From 3-1-20CM-4-69-9 sp963833655 (lineage in GTDB: Bacteria; Actinomycetota; Thermoleophilia; Gaiellales; Gaiellaceae): a stretch of 64,000 nt of DNA. The stretch covers positions 310,001 through 374,000 of the forward strand of contig CAWHYL010000004.1 of the NCBI GenBank assembly GCA_963833655.1, written 5' to 3'. Positions within the stretch are counted from its first letter, which is position 1. Each line of letters starts with the position of its first letter. The notes below the pieces were generated by a model that was not told the origin of the DNA, made no database searches, and saw only the letters and a program-made list of their open reading frames with translations. Made by a program: the position numbers and the translations under genes. Below, piece after piece: positions 39,741 through 48,975 of this stretch.

Positions 39741-41437
39741 CTCGCAGGCGAGACCAGCACGGCGCCCTTGGACGCGGAGGACACGAGCGCCCCGTACCGT
39801 GCGAAAACGCCGCGATCGTACGCGCGCGACGGCGGCTGCCAGCGCGCGAGGCGCTCGGCCAGCTCGTTGTCGTCCAGCTCCACGACGAGCGTCCCCGCGT
39901 CGACGTCGACCGCGACGACGTCTCCGTCCCGCACGACCGCGAGCGGTCCGCCGCGTGCCGCCTCGGGCGCGACGTGGCCGACCATCAACCCGCGGGTCGC
40001 TCCGGAGAAGCGGCCGTCGGTGACGAGCACGACGCTCTCGCCGAGCCCCGCGCCGACCACGGAGGACGTGACGCTCAGCATCTCGCGCATCCCCGGCCCG
40101 CCGGCGGGGCCTTCGTAGCGCACGACCAGCACGTCGCCCGCAGCGACGCGCCCGGCGCGCACCCCGTCGCAGCACGCCTCTTCGCTGTCGAAGACGCGCG
40201 CCGGCCCGCGGTGAGCCCGGCGACTCGTCGCGGAGACCTTGACGAGCGAGCCTTCCGGGGCGAGATTGCCGCGCAGGGCATGCAGCGCGCCGGTCGGCTT
40301 GAACGGCTCGTCGAGCGTGTAGATCACCTCGCCGTCCGGCCTGGGAGCGTCCTCGGTCGCCTCGGCGAGCGACCGTCCGTCGACCGTCGGCGCGTCGCCG
40401 TCGACGTATCCGCCGCGGATGAGCTCACGGATCACAGTCCGCGTGCCGCCGGCGCGATGGAAGTCCGCCGCGGTCCAGCGGCCCGACGGCGCGAGCTCGG
40501 CGATCACTGGAGTCTTGCCGGCCACGCCCGCCAGCTCCTCGAGCGTCAGCGGCACTTCGGCCTCGTGGGCAACGGCGAGGAGATGGAGCACGCCGTTGGT
40601 GGAGCCGCCGGTTGCGGCGATACCGGCCATCGCGTTCAGGAGCGCGCGCCGGTCGAGAAAACGCCGTGCCGTAGCGCCCTCGGCGACGAGCTGCACCGCG
40701 AGCGCGCCGGCGCGCTCAGCCGCCTCGGCTCTCAGCGCGTGCTCGTCCGCCGCCACGAGCGCATCGCCGACACACGCGATGCCGAGGCACTCGGTCGCGA
40801 CCGCCATCGTGTTCGCGGTGAAGTGGCCTGCACACGTGCCCGCGCCGGGGCAGGCGATGCGTTCGAGCTCGTCCAGCTCTGCTCGCGACATGAGCCCGTG
40901 TTGCTCGGCTCCGACCGCTTCCCAGACGTCCTGGATGGTGACGTCGCGCTCGCGCCAGCGGCCGGCGCGCATCGGCCCGTTGTAGACGACCACGGCGGGC
41001 TTGTCCACACGCGCGAGCGCCATCAGCGCTGCGGGGACGGTCTTGTCGCAGCCGACGAGACAGACGATCCCGTCGAAGTCGTGCGCGTGAACCATCAGCT
41101 CGATCGAGTCGGCGATGACCTCGCGCGAGATCAGCGAGGCTCGCATTCCCGGCGTTCCCTGGGACTGGTTGTCGGACACCGCGATCGTGTTGAAGCCGAG
41201 CGCAACTCCGCCGGCGGTCGAGACACCCTCGCTGACATGCTCGGCGAGCTCTCGCTGATTGAGGTTGCACGGCATCGTCCCCGTCCACGTCGATGCGACG
41301 CCGATGATCGGCCCGCCGAGGCGCGCCGGATCGATGCCCATCGCGCGGAAGTGCGCGCGCGCCGGTGCGCGCTCGGCGCCCTCGAGCAGCCCGGTGCGGG
41401 CCCGTCGGCGAAGGGCGTCGACCGGCGCTTCCGTCAC
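39737..41437 (-). CDS. IlvD/EDD-family dehydratase (sugar-acid or dihydroxyacid)
   Basis: Iron-sulfur dehydratase of 566 residues. Cluster Cys motifs: NLNQRELAEHV preceded by MPCN, CLVGCDKTVPAALM, and IACPGAGTCAGHFTANTMA. The C-terminal active-site loop is LVTDGRFSGATRGLMVGHVA. The family includes dihydroxyacid dehydratase and pentonate/hexonate dehydratases. With sugar dehydrogenase, SDR and FAH-family genes around it, a xylonate- or arabinonate-type dehydratase is likelier than IlvD. GTG 41437 is chosen since TACAGT lies seven bases upstream. Divergent from the FAH gene. Confidence 0.88.
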   Translation of the reverse strand: MTEAPVDALRRRARTGLLEGAERAPARAHFRAMGIDPARLGGPIIGVASTWTGTMPCNLNQRELAEHVSEGVSTAGGVALGFNTIAVSDNQSQGTPGMRASLISREVIADSIELMVHAHDFDGIVCLVGCDKTVPAALMALARVDKPAVVVYNGPMRAGRWRERDVTIQDVWEAVGAEQHGLMSRAELDELERIACPGAGTCAGHFTANTMAVATECLGIACVGDALVAADEHALRAEAAERAGALAVQLVAEGATARRFLDRRALLNAMAGIAATGGSTNGVLHLLAVAHEAEVPLTLEELAGVAGKTPVIAELAPSGRWTAADFHRAGGTRTVIRELIRGGYVDGDAPTVDGRSLAEATEDAPRPDGEVIYTLDEPFKPTGALHALRGNLAPEGSLVKVSATSRRAHRGPARVFDSEEACCDGVRAGRVAAGDVLVVRYEGPAGGPGMREMLSVTSSVVGAGLGESVVLVTDGRFSGATRGLMVGHVAPEAARGGPLAVVRDGDVVAVDVDAGTLVVELDDNELAERLARWQPPSRAYDRGVFARYGALVSSASKGAVLVSPAR

Positions 41438-41473
41438 GCCGCCGACTGTACTCCACGTGACAGGATCGAATGG

Positions 41474-42286
41474 ATGCGCATTGCGACTGTTCAGGCGCCG
41501 AGCGGGCCGGAGCTGGCGGTCGACGTCGACGGCGGCCGGCGGCGCCTCGACTTCGACGGCGATCTGCTCTCGCTCGTGCGCGCGGGCGTCGACCCGCACG
41601 ATCTCGCCGCCGGCGCGCCGGTAGCCGGCGCGCTCGCGGCGCCGCTCCGGCCCGGCAAGATCGTCGCGATCGGACTCAACTACCTCGACCACATCCGCGA
41701 GTCAAAGCTCCCGCAACCGGAGCGGCCGCTCGTCTTCGCGAAGTTCCCGTCGAGCGTTGCCGGCCCGCACGACCCGATCGTCGTCGATCCGGAGCTGACG
41801 GCGCAGGTCGACTGGGAGGTCGAGCTCGGCGTCGTCGTCGGACGCCGCATGCGCAACGTTGCCGTCGACGCGGCGCTCGACTACGTGTTCGGCTACACGG
41901 TGGGCAACGACGTCTCCGCTCGCGACGTCCAGTTCTCCGAAAGCCAGTGGACTCGCGGCAAGAGCTTCGACACGTTCTGTCCGCTCGGCCCGGTCGTCGT
42001 CACGCCCGACGAGATCCCGGACCTCCAGGCGCTGGCGCTGCGCACACGGGTGAACGGCGACGTGATGCAGGACTCGTCGACCGCAGAGATGCTCTTCGGC
42101 GTCGCCGAGGTGCTCGCGTTCTGCTCGCGCAGCTTCACGCTGGAGCCGGGTGACCTGCTGCTGACCGGCACGCCGTGGGGGTGCGGCTTCTTCATGGATC
42201 CGCCGCGCCTTCTGCAGGTGGGCGACGTCGTCGAGTGCGAGATCGCGCGCATCGGCGTGCTCCGCAACGCCGTGACCGCTCCCTAA
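41474..42286 (+). CDS. Fumarylacetoacetate hydrolase-family protein
   Basis: Metal-dependent FAH-fold enzyme of 270 residues: KIVAIGLNYLDHIRESKLPQ, DWEVELGVVVGRRMRNVA with the metal-binding acidic residues, GYTVGNDVSARDVQ, TRGKSFDTFCPLGPVVV, and LLLTGTPWGCGFFMDPP. In sugar-acid clusters such proteins are 2-keto-3-deoxy-sugar-acid dehydratases or 2,4-diketo-3-deoxy hydrolases, fitting the adjacent dehydratase. ATG at 41474. Its stop overlaps that of the convergent lyxose-isomerase gene by four bases. Confidence 0.88.
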   Translation: MRIATVQAPSGPELAVDVDGGRRRLDFDGDLLSLVRAGVDPHDLAAGAPVAGALAAPLRPGKIVAIGLNYLDHIRESKLPQPERPLVFAKFPSSVAGPHDPIVVDPELTAQVDWEVELGVVVGRRMRNVAVDAALDYVFGYTVGNDVSARDVQFSESQWTRGKSFDTFCPLGPVVVTPDEIPDLQALALRTRVNGDVMQDSSTAEMLFGVAEVLAFCSRSFTLEPGDLLLTGTPWGCGFFMDPPRLLQVGDVVECEIARIGVLRNAVTAP

Positions 42287-42738
42287 CGGACGACCTGCGG
42301 ATCGGTGAAGACGTCCAGCGCATCACGGCTCGTCGTCGAGAACTCCGAGACGATCGCGCCTTCGTCGCCGGCCTGGAAGGAATGCAGCGTGTTCGGTGGG
42401 ATCGTGTACTGCTCGCCGGGCGCGAGCACGACCTCGCCGGCACCTTCGACGTGCAGGCGCACCAGGCCGCGGCGCACGCGGAACGTCTCCTCCTTCCCCG
42501 GCTCGCCGTCGACCGGCGGATGCCGGTGCTCGGGGCACAGCTGGCGCGGGAAGAGGACGAGCTCCTTCGCGCACACGCGATCAGTGTTCACGTAAACGAC
42601 GATCTGCAACCCGACCTCGTCGAGTCGACCGAGCCCGAAGTCGGCGATCTCGATGTGCTCACGTTCGAGCGGTGTCAGCACGATGCCCGCGTCGGCGAGC
42701 ATGGCCGCCGCGCGCTCGCGCGCCTCTGCGTCGGTCAC
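42283..42738 (-). CDS. D-lyxose isomerase-like cupin
   Basis: Cupin-fold sugar isomerase of 151 residues. LFPRQLCPEHRHPPVDGEPG followed by KEETFRVRRG is the signature of D-lyxose ketol-isomerases, supplying two His, Lys and Glu around the metal; the third His is in IPPNTLHSFQAGDEG. These enzymes interconvert D-lyxose and D-xylulose. With the adjacent xylulokinase this gives a direct entry into the pentose phosphate pathway. GTG 42738 has TAATAT exactly seven bases upstream, the best leaderless promoter in the window. Confidence 0.85.
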   Translation of the reverse strand: MTDAEARERAAAMLADAGIVLTPLEREHIEIADFGLGRLDEVGLQIVVYVNTDRVCAKELVLFPRQLCPEHRHPPVDGEPGKEETFRVRRGLVRLHVEGAGEVVLAPGEQYTIPPNTLHSFQAGDEGAIVSEFSTTSRDALDVFTDPQVVR

Positions 42739-42797
42739 GAGGGTGATATTAGGCTCAGCACGACACTGTCGAGGCTCGAGTCTCAGGAGGGTGCGAC

Positions 42798-43796
42798 ATG
42801 AAGACCTCGCTCGGAATCTGGGCGTTCGGTTCGATGGCTACGAGGTTCGTCCCGGATGGCTACAAGCCGGAGCTCGCGAACGAGACGACGGTCCAGCGAG
42901 TTCGACGCGCCGTCGAGGGTCTCGACGACCTCATCGACGGCTACGAGTTCCACTACCCGCAAGAGCTCTCGGAAGAGAACTTGGACGAGGTTCGCGACGC
43001 CCTCGATGGACACGACATCTACTGCCTCGCGACCGGCCTCCACCTCGATGCGCGGTTCGGGCGCGGCGGTCTCGTCTCGCCCGACGCGGCGACGCGGGCG
43101 GAGGCGCTGAAGCGCACGACCGCGGCGATCGACTTCGCGGGCGAGCTCGGCGCCCACTTCATCATCTGGCCGGGGATCGAGGGCTACAACTATCCGTTCC
43201 AGACGGCGTACAAGGAGAGCTGGGCCTGGTTCGTCGACGGCATCGGCCAGGCCGCGGAGCGCTGCCGGGAGCGCGGGATCCTGCTCTTCCTCGAGCACAA
43301 GAACTCGGAGCCCGCGATGAAGATCTTCATGCGCAACATCGGCATGACCCTGCATGTGATCCACAAACTCCGAACGCAGGGGCTCGACAACGTCAAGGTC
43401 AACATGGACTGGCAGCACCTGTTGATGAACGGCGAGAACCTTGCCGAGTACGCGGCCATGCTCGCAGGGGAGGGACTGCTCGGGCACCAGCACGCGAACT
43501 CCGGCTGGGGGACGTTCGACGACGACAACATGGTCGGAGCGCTCGCGTTCATGGAGACGCTCGAGCTCGCCGTCGAGCTGCGGCGTGCGGGGTACGGCGA
43601 CAAGGGCGAACGGCTCGGCTTCGATCTCTATCCGTACACCGAGGATGCGGTCGCGGCCGTCAAGCGGAGCGTGCTCCAGTGGCGCTTCATCGACGCCGCT
43701 GCGTCGCGCATCGACGACGGCGCGCTGCGGGCAGCGCAAGCGCAGAAGGACGCCGTTGCCGCGTACGAGGCGGTCTACGCCGCACTCGGCGGGTGA
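42798..43796 (+). CDS. TIM-barrel sugar isomerase (xylose isomerase-like)
   Basis: AP-endonuclease-2-fold isomerase of 332 residues. GYEFHYPQELSEENLDEVRD at the start, FLEHKNSEPAMKIFMRNIGM, VKVNMDWQHLLMNGENLAEY, GHQHANSGWG and GFDLYPYTEDAVAAVK provide the metal-binding Glu, Asp, His and Asp set of the xylose isomerase superfamily. Shorter than classical XylA (about 390) but consistent with actinobacterial or rhamnose/xylose-isomerase-like enzymes. AGGAGGG lies nine bases before ATG. Cotranscribed with xylulokinase (GTGA overlap). Confidence 0.85.
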   Translation: MKTSLGIWAFGSMATRFVPDGYKPELANETTVQRVRRAVEGLDDLIDGYEFHYPQELSEENLDEVRDALDGHDIYCLATGLHLDARFGRGGLVSPDAATRAEALKRTTAAIDFAGELGAHFIIWPGIEGYNYPFQTAYKESWAWFVDGIGQAAERCRERGILLFLEHKNSEPAMKIFMRNIGMTLHVIHKLRTQGLDNVKVNMDWQHLLMNGENLAEYAAMLAGEGLLGHQHANSGWGTFDDDNMVGALAFMETLELAVELRRAGYGDKGERLGFDLYPYTEDAVAAVKRSVLQWRFIDAAASRIDDGALRAAQAQKDAVAAYEAVYAALGG

Positions 43797-45223
43797 CGCA
43801 GCTCGTCGGTCTCGATGTAGGCACGACCGGTGTCAAGGCGCTCGCACTGTCGCCCACAGGCGACGTTCTTGCTCGTGCCGAGGAGACGTACCAGCTCTCG
43901 ACGCCGCGACCCGGCTGGGCCGAGCAGGACCCCGAGGACTGGTGGCGGGCCGCGGAGCGCGCACTGGCCGGCCTGGGCGGCGAACCGACCGCGATCGGGC
44001 TCTCCGGTCAGATGCACGGTCTCGTCGTCCTCGACGACCGCGACCGCGTGCTCCGACCGGCGATCCTCTGGAACGACCAGCGGACCGAGGCGGAGTGTGC
44101 CGAGATCGAGGAGCGCGTCGGGCTTTCACGCCTGATCGAGCTCACCGGGAACCGCGCCCTGACGGGCTTCACCGCCCCGAAGCTGCTGTGGCTGCGACGC
44201 CACGAGCCGGAAACGTACGGACGGATCGCGCACATGCTGCTCCCGAAGGACTACGTTCGCCTGCGTCTCACGGGCGAGCACGCGATCGACGTCGCCGACG
44301 CGTCGGGCACGCTCCTGTTCGACGTCGCGAGGCGACGCTGGAGCGAGGAGATGGTCGAGGCGCTCGAGCTCGATCCTCGGTGGCTGCCGCGGGCGCTCGA
44401 GTCGCCGGAGATCTCGGGGACGACGTCCGCCGGCATCGCCGTCGCCGCCGGCGCGGGCGACCAGGCCGCGGCCGCGCTCGGAGTCGGCGTCGACCGTCCC
44501 GGCCCGGTCTCGGTGGTGCTCGGCACGTCGGGAGTCGTGTTCGCAGCACTGCCCGGCTTCGCCGCAGACCCGCAGGCGCGCGTCCATGCGTTCTGCCACG
44601 CGGTACCGGGCGGCTGGCATGCAATGGGAGTGATGTTGTCCGCGGCGGGATCGCTCCGCTGGTTCCGCGACGCGCTAGGCCGTCGGTACGACTACGAGGA
44701 GCTGCTCGCGGCGGCCGAGGGGTGGACGCCGCGCGCCGAGGGGCTCACCTTCCTGCCGTACCTGACCGGCGAGCGGACCCCGCATGCAGACCCGCACGCT
44801 CGGGGTGCCTTCACCGGGCTCACCGTTCGCCACGACCTCGGCGCGCTCGTTCGCGCGGTGCTCGAGGGTGTCGCGTACGGACTGCGGGACTCCCTCGAGC
44901 TGCTGCGGGAGCTCGGCGTTGCGCCGGCCGCGGGCCACGCCTCGGGCGGCGGGGCACGCAGCGACCTCTGGCTTCGCATCCTCGCGTCGGTGCTGGGCTT
45001 GCCGATCCGGCGCACGGCGACGGACGAGGGCTCCGCCTACGGTGCGGCGCTCCTCGGCGGCGTCGCCGCCGGCGTCTTTCGCGACGTCCACGAGGCGGTC
45101 GCGGCGTGTGTGCGGCTCCACGATGCGATCGAGCCGGACCCTGAGTGGAGCGCCGCGTACGAGCGCGGCTACCGCCGGTTCCGACTGCTCTACCCGGCAC
45201 TTCGACCTCTGGAGGACACATGA
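43793..45223 (+). CDS. xylB: Xylulokinase
   Basis: FGGY carbohydrate kinase of 476 residues that phosphorylates D-xylulose. N-terminal QLVGLDVGTTGVKALAL (phosphate-1 loop), IGLSGQMHGLVVLD (the SGQMHG substrate motif typical of xylulokinase), ILWNDQRTEAE, AAGAGDQAAAALGVGV and C-terminal SGGGARSDLWLRILASVLG (adenosine loop). Final product is xylulose 5-phosphate for the pentose phosphate pathway. GTG 43793 overlaps the isomerase stop. Followed closely by an SDR gene. Confidence 0.93.
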   Translation: MTQLVGLDVGTTGVKALALSPTGDVLARAEETYQLSTPRPGWAEQDPEDWWRAAERALAGLGGEPTAIGLSGQMHGLVVLDDRDRVLRPAILWNDQRTEAECAEIEERVGLSRLIELTGNRALTGFTAPKLLWLRRHEPETYGRIAHMLLPKDYVRLRLTGEHAIDVADASGTLLFDVARRRWSEEMVEALELDPRWLPRALESPEISGTTSAGIAVAAGAGDQAAAALGVGVDRPGPVSVVLGTSGVVFAALPGFAADPQARVHAFCHAVPGGWHAMGVMLSAAGSLRWFRDALGRRYDYEELLAAAEGWTPRAEGLTFLPYLTGERTPHADPHARGAFTGLTVRHDLGALVRAVLEGVAYGLRDSLELLRELGVAPAAGHASGGGARSDLWLRILASVLGLPIRRTATDEGSAYGAALLGGVAAGVFRDVHEAVAACVRLHDAIEPDPEWSAAYERGYRRFRLLYPALRPLEDT

Positions 45224-45927
45224 CGAAGCTCGACGGAAAGGTGGCGCTCGTCACCGGTGCAAGCCGCGGCATCGGTGCGGCGGTCTCAGGACGCCTCGCA
45301 GCCGCGGGCGTCAGGCTCGGCCTCGCCTCGCGCAGCGGCGACGACCTCGGCATCGAGGGTGCGGTTGCGCAGGCCTGCGATGTTCGCGATGCGCGTCAAG
45401 TGGAGGACATGGTCGCTGCGACGGTCGACGCGTTCGGCCGAATCGACATCCTCGTCTCGAACGCGGGCGTCGGCGCCTATGGTCCCTTCCTCGAGCTGGC
45501 GCCGGACTTCCTGGAAGAGATGATCGACGTGAACGTGAAAGGGACGCTCTATGCCGTGCGCGCGGCCCTGCCGCACCTGCTCGCGAGTGGCGAGGGAGAC
45601 ATCGTCACGCTCGCGTCCGAGGCCGGGCGGCGAGGCCTTCCGCTCGAAGCGGTCTACTGCTCGTCGAAGTTCGCACAGGTCGGCTTCACGCGCGCGCTCG
45701 ACCACGAGCTGCGTGAGCGCGGCGTCCGCTGCACGAACGTCTGCCCGGGCGGCGTCGCCACGGACTTCGCACTCGAGCCCGGACGAGGACGGACGCAGGA
45801 GGTGCTCGCCGGAATGATGAGTGCGGAGGACGTTGCCGACGTCGTGCTCTTCGTGCTCACGAGGCCGCGTAACTACCGGATCCTCGAGACGGCGCTTCGC
45901 CCGATGAAGGAGACGTCATGGGGCTAG
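45220..45927 (+). CDS. Short-chain dehydrogenase/reductase
   Basis: Classical SDR of 235 residues: LVTGASRGIGAAVSGRLAAA, VSNAGVGAYGPFLEL, SEAGRRGLPLEAVYCSSKFA with Ser/Tyr/Lys, and NVCPGGVATDF. Arg after the glycine loop (LASRSGDD) suggests NADP. Ends close to the 3-oxoacyl reductase-like group, but its place after xylulokinase suggests a sugar or polyol substrate. GGAGG lies four bases before ATG 45220, and the start overlaps the xylB stop by four bases. Confidence 0.88.
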   Translation: MTKLDGKVALVTGASRGIGAAVSGRLAAAGVRLGLASRSGDDLGIEGAVAQACDVRDARQVEDMVAATVDAFGRIDILVSNAGVGAYGPFLELAPDFLEEMIDVNVKGTLYAVRAALPHLLASGEGDIVTLASEAGRRGLPLEAVYCSSKFAQVGFTRALDHELRERGVRCTNVCPGGVATDFALEPGRGRTQEVLAGMMSAEDVADVVLFVLTRPRNYRILETALRPMKETSWG

Positions 45928-46901
45928 AAGCACCTGTCAGGTGGGGCATCCTCTCGACTGCAGACATCAACCGCAAAGTCATTCCCGGCCTGCACGCCTC
46001 CGAGAAGACCGAGCTGATCGCGGTTGCCAGTCGCGAGCAAGGACGCGCGGAGGAGTACGCGCGCGAGTGGGAGATCGAGCGCGCCTACGGCAGCTACCAC
46101 GCATTGCTCGAGGACGCCGACGTCGAGGCGTTGTACATCTCGTTGCCGAACACGCTGCACTGCGAGTGGTCGATCCGCGCCCTCGAGGCCGGAAAGCACG
46201 TGCTGTGCGAGAAGCCGATGAGCCGGTACGTCGCCGATGTCGAGGCCGCGTTCGAGGCGGCGGAGCGCACCGGGCGGATCCTGACGGAGGCGTTCATGTA
46301 CCGCCACAACCCGCAGACCTCCCGGCTCCGTCAGCTCGTCGACGAGGGCGCGATCGGCGACGTTCGCGTCGTCCGCTCCTGCTTCAGCTATGCGCTGTAC
46401 GACGAGGAGAACATCCGCCTACGGACCGACGTGGAGGGCGGCAGCCTCATGGACGTCGGTTGCTACTGCGTCAGCGGAAGCCGTCTGCTGGCCGGTGAGC
46501 CCCAGCGCGTGTACGGGGAGCAATTCGTCGGGCCGAGCGGCACGGACTGGGTCTTCTCCGGCACGATGCGGTTCCCCGGCGACATCATCGCCCAGTTCGA
46601 CTGCGGCACGGCTCTGGGCGAGCGTGACGAGCTCGAGGCGATCGGGAGTGAGGGCTCGCTCTTCCTCGACGACCCGTGGCATTGCGTCGAGCCGGTGATC
46701 GAGCTTCGACGCGACGGCCACGTCGAACGAATCGAGCTGGAGCACGCCGACTCGTATCAGCTGGAGGTCGAGAATCTCAGCGACGCGATCCGCGGCTCCG
46801 CGGAGCCGCTGCTGGGGCGCGAGGACGCCGTCGGGCAAGCGCGCGCGATCGAGGCGCTGTTTCGGTCGGCGTCGACAGGCACGGCGGTGTCTCCCGGGTG
46901 A
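45918..46901 (+). CDS. Gfo/Idh/MocA-family oxidoreductase, copy 1
   Basis: NAD(P)-dependent sugar oxidoreductase of 327 residues. VRWGILSTADINRKVIPGL opens the Rossmann fold, GKHVLCEKPMSRY holds the EKP Lys, and TEAFMYRHNPQTSRLRQLVD with MDVGCYCVSGSRLLAGEP are the D-xylose dehydrogenase (NADP) / dimeric dihydrodiol dehydrogenase-like motifs. Probably oxidises an aldose in this pentose locus. Overlaps the SDR by ten bases and its paralogue by four. Confidence 0.88.
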   Translation: MGLEAPVRWGILSTADINRKVIPGLHASEKTELIAVASREQGRAEEYAREWEIERAYGSYHALLEDADVEALYISLPNTLHCEWSIRALEAGKHVLCEKPMSRYVADVEAAFEAAERTGRILTEAFMYRHNPQTSRLRQLVDEGAIGDVRVVRSCFSYALYDEENIRLRTDVEGGSLMDVGCYCVSGSRLLAGEPQRVYGEQFVGPSGTDWVFSGTMRFPGDIIAQFDCGTALGERDELEAIGSEGSLFLDDPWHCVEPVIELRRDGHVERIELEHADSYQLEVENLSDAIRGSAEPLLGREDAVGQARAIEALFRSASTGTAVSPG

Positions 46902-47860
46902 GCGAGCCGGTTCGCTGGGGCCTGCTCTCGACAGCGAGGATCAACCATGCGATCCTCACGGGCGCGCGGCAGAGCGAGCGCACGGAGGTCGTCGCGGTCG
47001 CGAGCCGCAACCAGGCGCGCGCGGACGCATATGCGCGCGAGCGCAAGCTCGAGCGCGCATACGGCAGCTACGAGGCGTTGCTGGAGGACGACGAGATCGA
47101 GGTCGTCTACAACTCGCTGCCGAACTCGCTCCACGTCGAATGGTCGATGCGGGCGCTCGAGGCGGGCAAGCACGTTCTCTGCGAGAAGCCGCTGGATCGA
47201 CGCGTCGAAGCGGTCGAGCGCGTCTTCGAGGCCGCCGAGCGGAACGGCCGGCTGCTGATGGAGGCGTTCATGTACCGGCACCACCCGCAGACGCGGAAGG
47301 CCGCCGAGCTCGTGCGCGACGGCGCGGTCGGGGAGCTCCGCCAGCTCCGCTCCCTCTTCTCGTTCATGCTCACCGACGAGGCCGACGTGCGCATGCTCCC
47401 CGAGCTCGACGGCGGTGCGCTGATGGACCTCGGCTGCTACTGCATCAGCATGCAGCGGCTGCTCGCGGGCGAGCCGGAGCTCGTCTTCGGCCGCCAGCGT
47501 CTCGGCGGCGGCGGCGTCGACGTCGCCTTCGTCGGCGTGCTGCAGTTCGCCGGCGACGTCTTCGGCGAGTTCCACTGCGGGTTCGACCTGCCGCAGGGCG
47601 CGGCGCTCGAGGCGATCGGGTCGGAGGGAAGGCTGGTCGTCGTCGATCCGGTGCGCTGCCGGGACCCGCACGTCGAGCTCAACGGGAGGCGCATCGACGT
47701 CGAGGACGTCGACCGCTACTTCCTGCAGGTCGAGAACTTCAGCGCCGCCGTCCGCGGCGACGCCGGGCCGCTGCTCGGCCGCGCGGACGCAATCGGGCAG
47801 GTGCGGGCGATCGAGGCGCTCTACCGCTCGGCCGCGAGCGGCTCCGCCGAGCGCCTGTAG
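46898..47860 (+). CDS. Gfo/Idh/MocA-family oxidoreductase, copy 2
   Basis: Protein of 320 residues, a tandem paralogue of the preceding gene: VRWGLLSTARINHAILTGAR, GKHVLCEKPLDRR, MEAFMYRHHPQTRKAAELVR and MDLGCYCISMQRLLAGEP align motif by motif. Such pairs may act on different sugars or on two steps of one interconversion. GTG start overlaps the stop of copy 1 (GTGA). The last 40 bases overlap the end of the convergent MFS gene. Confidence 0.88.
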   Translation: MSEPVRWGLLSTARINHAILTGARQSERTEVVAVASRNQARADAYARERKLERAYGSYEALLEDDEIEVVYNSLPNSLHVEWSMRALEAGKHVLCEKPLDRRVEAVERVFEAAERNGRLLMEAFMYRHHPQTRKAAELVRDGAVGELRQLRSLFSFMLTDEADVRMLPELDGGALMDLGCYCISMQRLLAGEPELVFGRQRLGGGGVDVAFVGVLQFAGDVFGEFHCGFDLPQGAALEAIGSEGRLVVVDPVRCRDPHVELNGRRIDVEDVDRYFLQVENFSAAVRGDAGPLLGRADAIGQVRAIEALYRSAASGSAERL

Positions 47861-48975
47861 CCCGCGATCGCCCACAGCGTCAGCAGGCAGATCGCGCTCA
47901 GGGTCAGATATGGGACAGCGTCCGTCGTCGCCGCGGCGAGGACGCCGCCGAGCGCTGCGCCGCCCGCCTGGCCGGGCGCCCAGGCGAGGTTCACGAGCGC
48001 GAACGCGTAGCCGTAGTCGAGCCCGAACGTCTCCGCCTCGTCCGTCGCCAGCGACATCGCGGGCGTCCAGAAGCTGCCGAACGCGAACCCGGCCGAGACG
48101 ACGACCAGCGCGAGGAGCCACGGGCTCTGCGGCCACGGCAGCAGGAAGCTGACGACCGCCGACGCGACGAGCGCGGCGCGGAGCGGCAGCATGCGTCCGT
48201 AGTGGTCGGCGGCGCGGCCGAGGATGGGCGCCCACGTCGCCTCGATCGCCGCCATCACGAGATATGTCCCGCCGACCGCCGCCGCGCCCCAGCCGAGGTG
48301 CGAGAGGCGGAGCGGCGCGAGCACGGAGAGGTTGCCGAACAGCAGCGCGGGCAGCAGGCACAACCAGATCGGGACCTGGATGCGCCGCACCGTCAGTGCC
48401 CGGAAGAGCATGCTCAGCGGCTGCCGCTCGACGACCGCCGGCGCCGGCGTGCGCCACGCCGCCACCGCGAGGACGAGGGCGAGCCCGGCCACGACGCTGA
48501 ACGCACCCGAGGTTCCGGTGAACGACGCGACCGCGCCGAGCACCGGTCCGAAAAAGGCGCCGGCAATGGCCGCGCCGAAGGCCGAGCCGATGAGGCGGCC
48601 GCGCCGTCCGGGCGGGGCGGCTGCCACGAGCCACGCCAGCGAGCCGGTCCACGAGAAGGCGCTCGAGACGCCCTGCAGGAAGCGGGCGAGATCGAGCGCC
48701 CAGACGGAGTTCGCGAGGCCGAAGGCGACGGTCGTGAGCGCGAGCAGCGTCAGCCCGATCAGCACCGTCGGCTTGACGCCGAGCCGTGCCGCCGCCACGC
48801 CGCCCGGAATCGCGGCGACGAGCGCGCCTGCCGGGTACATCGCCTGCAACACGCCGGCGCCCGCCTTGCCGAGGTCGAGCTCGTCCACGTAGTGACGCAG
48901 CAGCGGCGTCAGCGCGGCGAAGAACATCGTGTCGACGAGGACGATCGCGCCGACGAGGAACAGGAGGCGGCGCAT
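47821..48975 (-). CDS. MFS transporter
   Basis: Twelve-helix permease of 384 residues. FLVGAIVLVDTMFFAALTPL is helix 1; GGVAAARLGVKPTVLIGLTL is the loop after TM2; RFLQGVSSAFSWTGSLAWLV is the helix-4 Arg motif. It resembles multidrug or sugar efflux MFS_1 members; substrate unknown. ATG 48975 directly abuts the enoyl-CoA hydratase stop upstream, so both are one minus-strand operon. Confidence 0.85.
   Translation of the reverse strand: MRRLLFLVGAIVLVDTMFFAALTPLLRHYVDELDLGKAGAGVLQAMYPAGALVAAIPGGVAAARLGVKPTVLIGLTLLALTTVAFGLANSVWALDLARFLQGVSSAFSWTGSLAWLVAAAPPGRRGRLIGSAFGAAIAGAFFGPVLGAVASFTGTSGAFSVVAGLALVLAVAAWRTPAPAVVERQPLSMLFRALTVRRIQVPIWLCLLPALLFGNLSVLAPLRLSHLGWGAAAVGGTYLVMAAIEATWAPILGRAADHYGRMLPLRAALVASAVVSFLLPWPQSPWLLALVVVSAGFAFGSFWTPAMSLATDEAETFGLDYGYAFALVNLAWAPGQAGGAALGGVLAAATTDAVPYLTLSAICLLTLWAIAGYRRSAEPLAAER

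Noticed and set aside
39737..41437. Firm assignment of the dehydratase as IlvD of branched-chain amino-acid synthesis
   Set aside because: No other ilv or leu biosynthetic gene is near apart from a distant threonine dehydratase, and the neighbours are sugar-acid enzymes; family membership alone does not fix the substrate.
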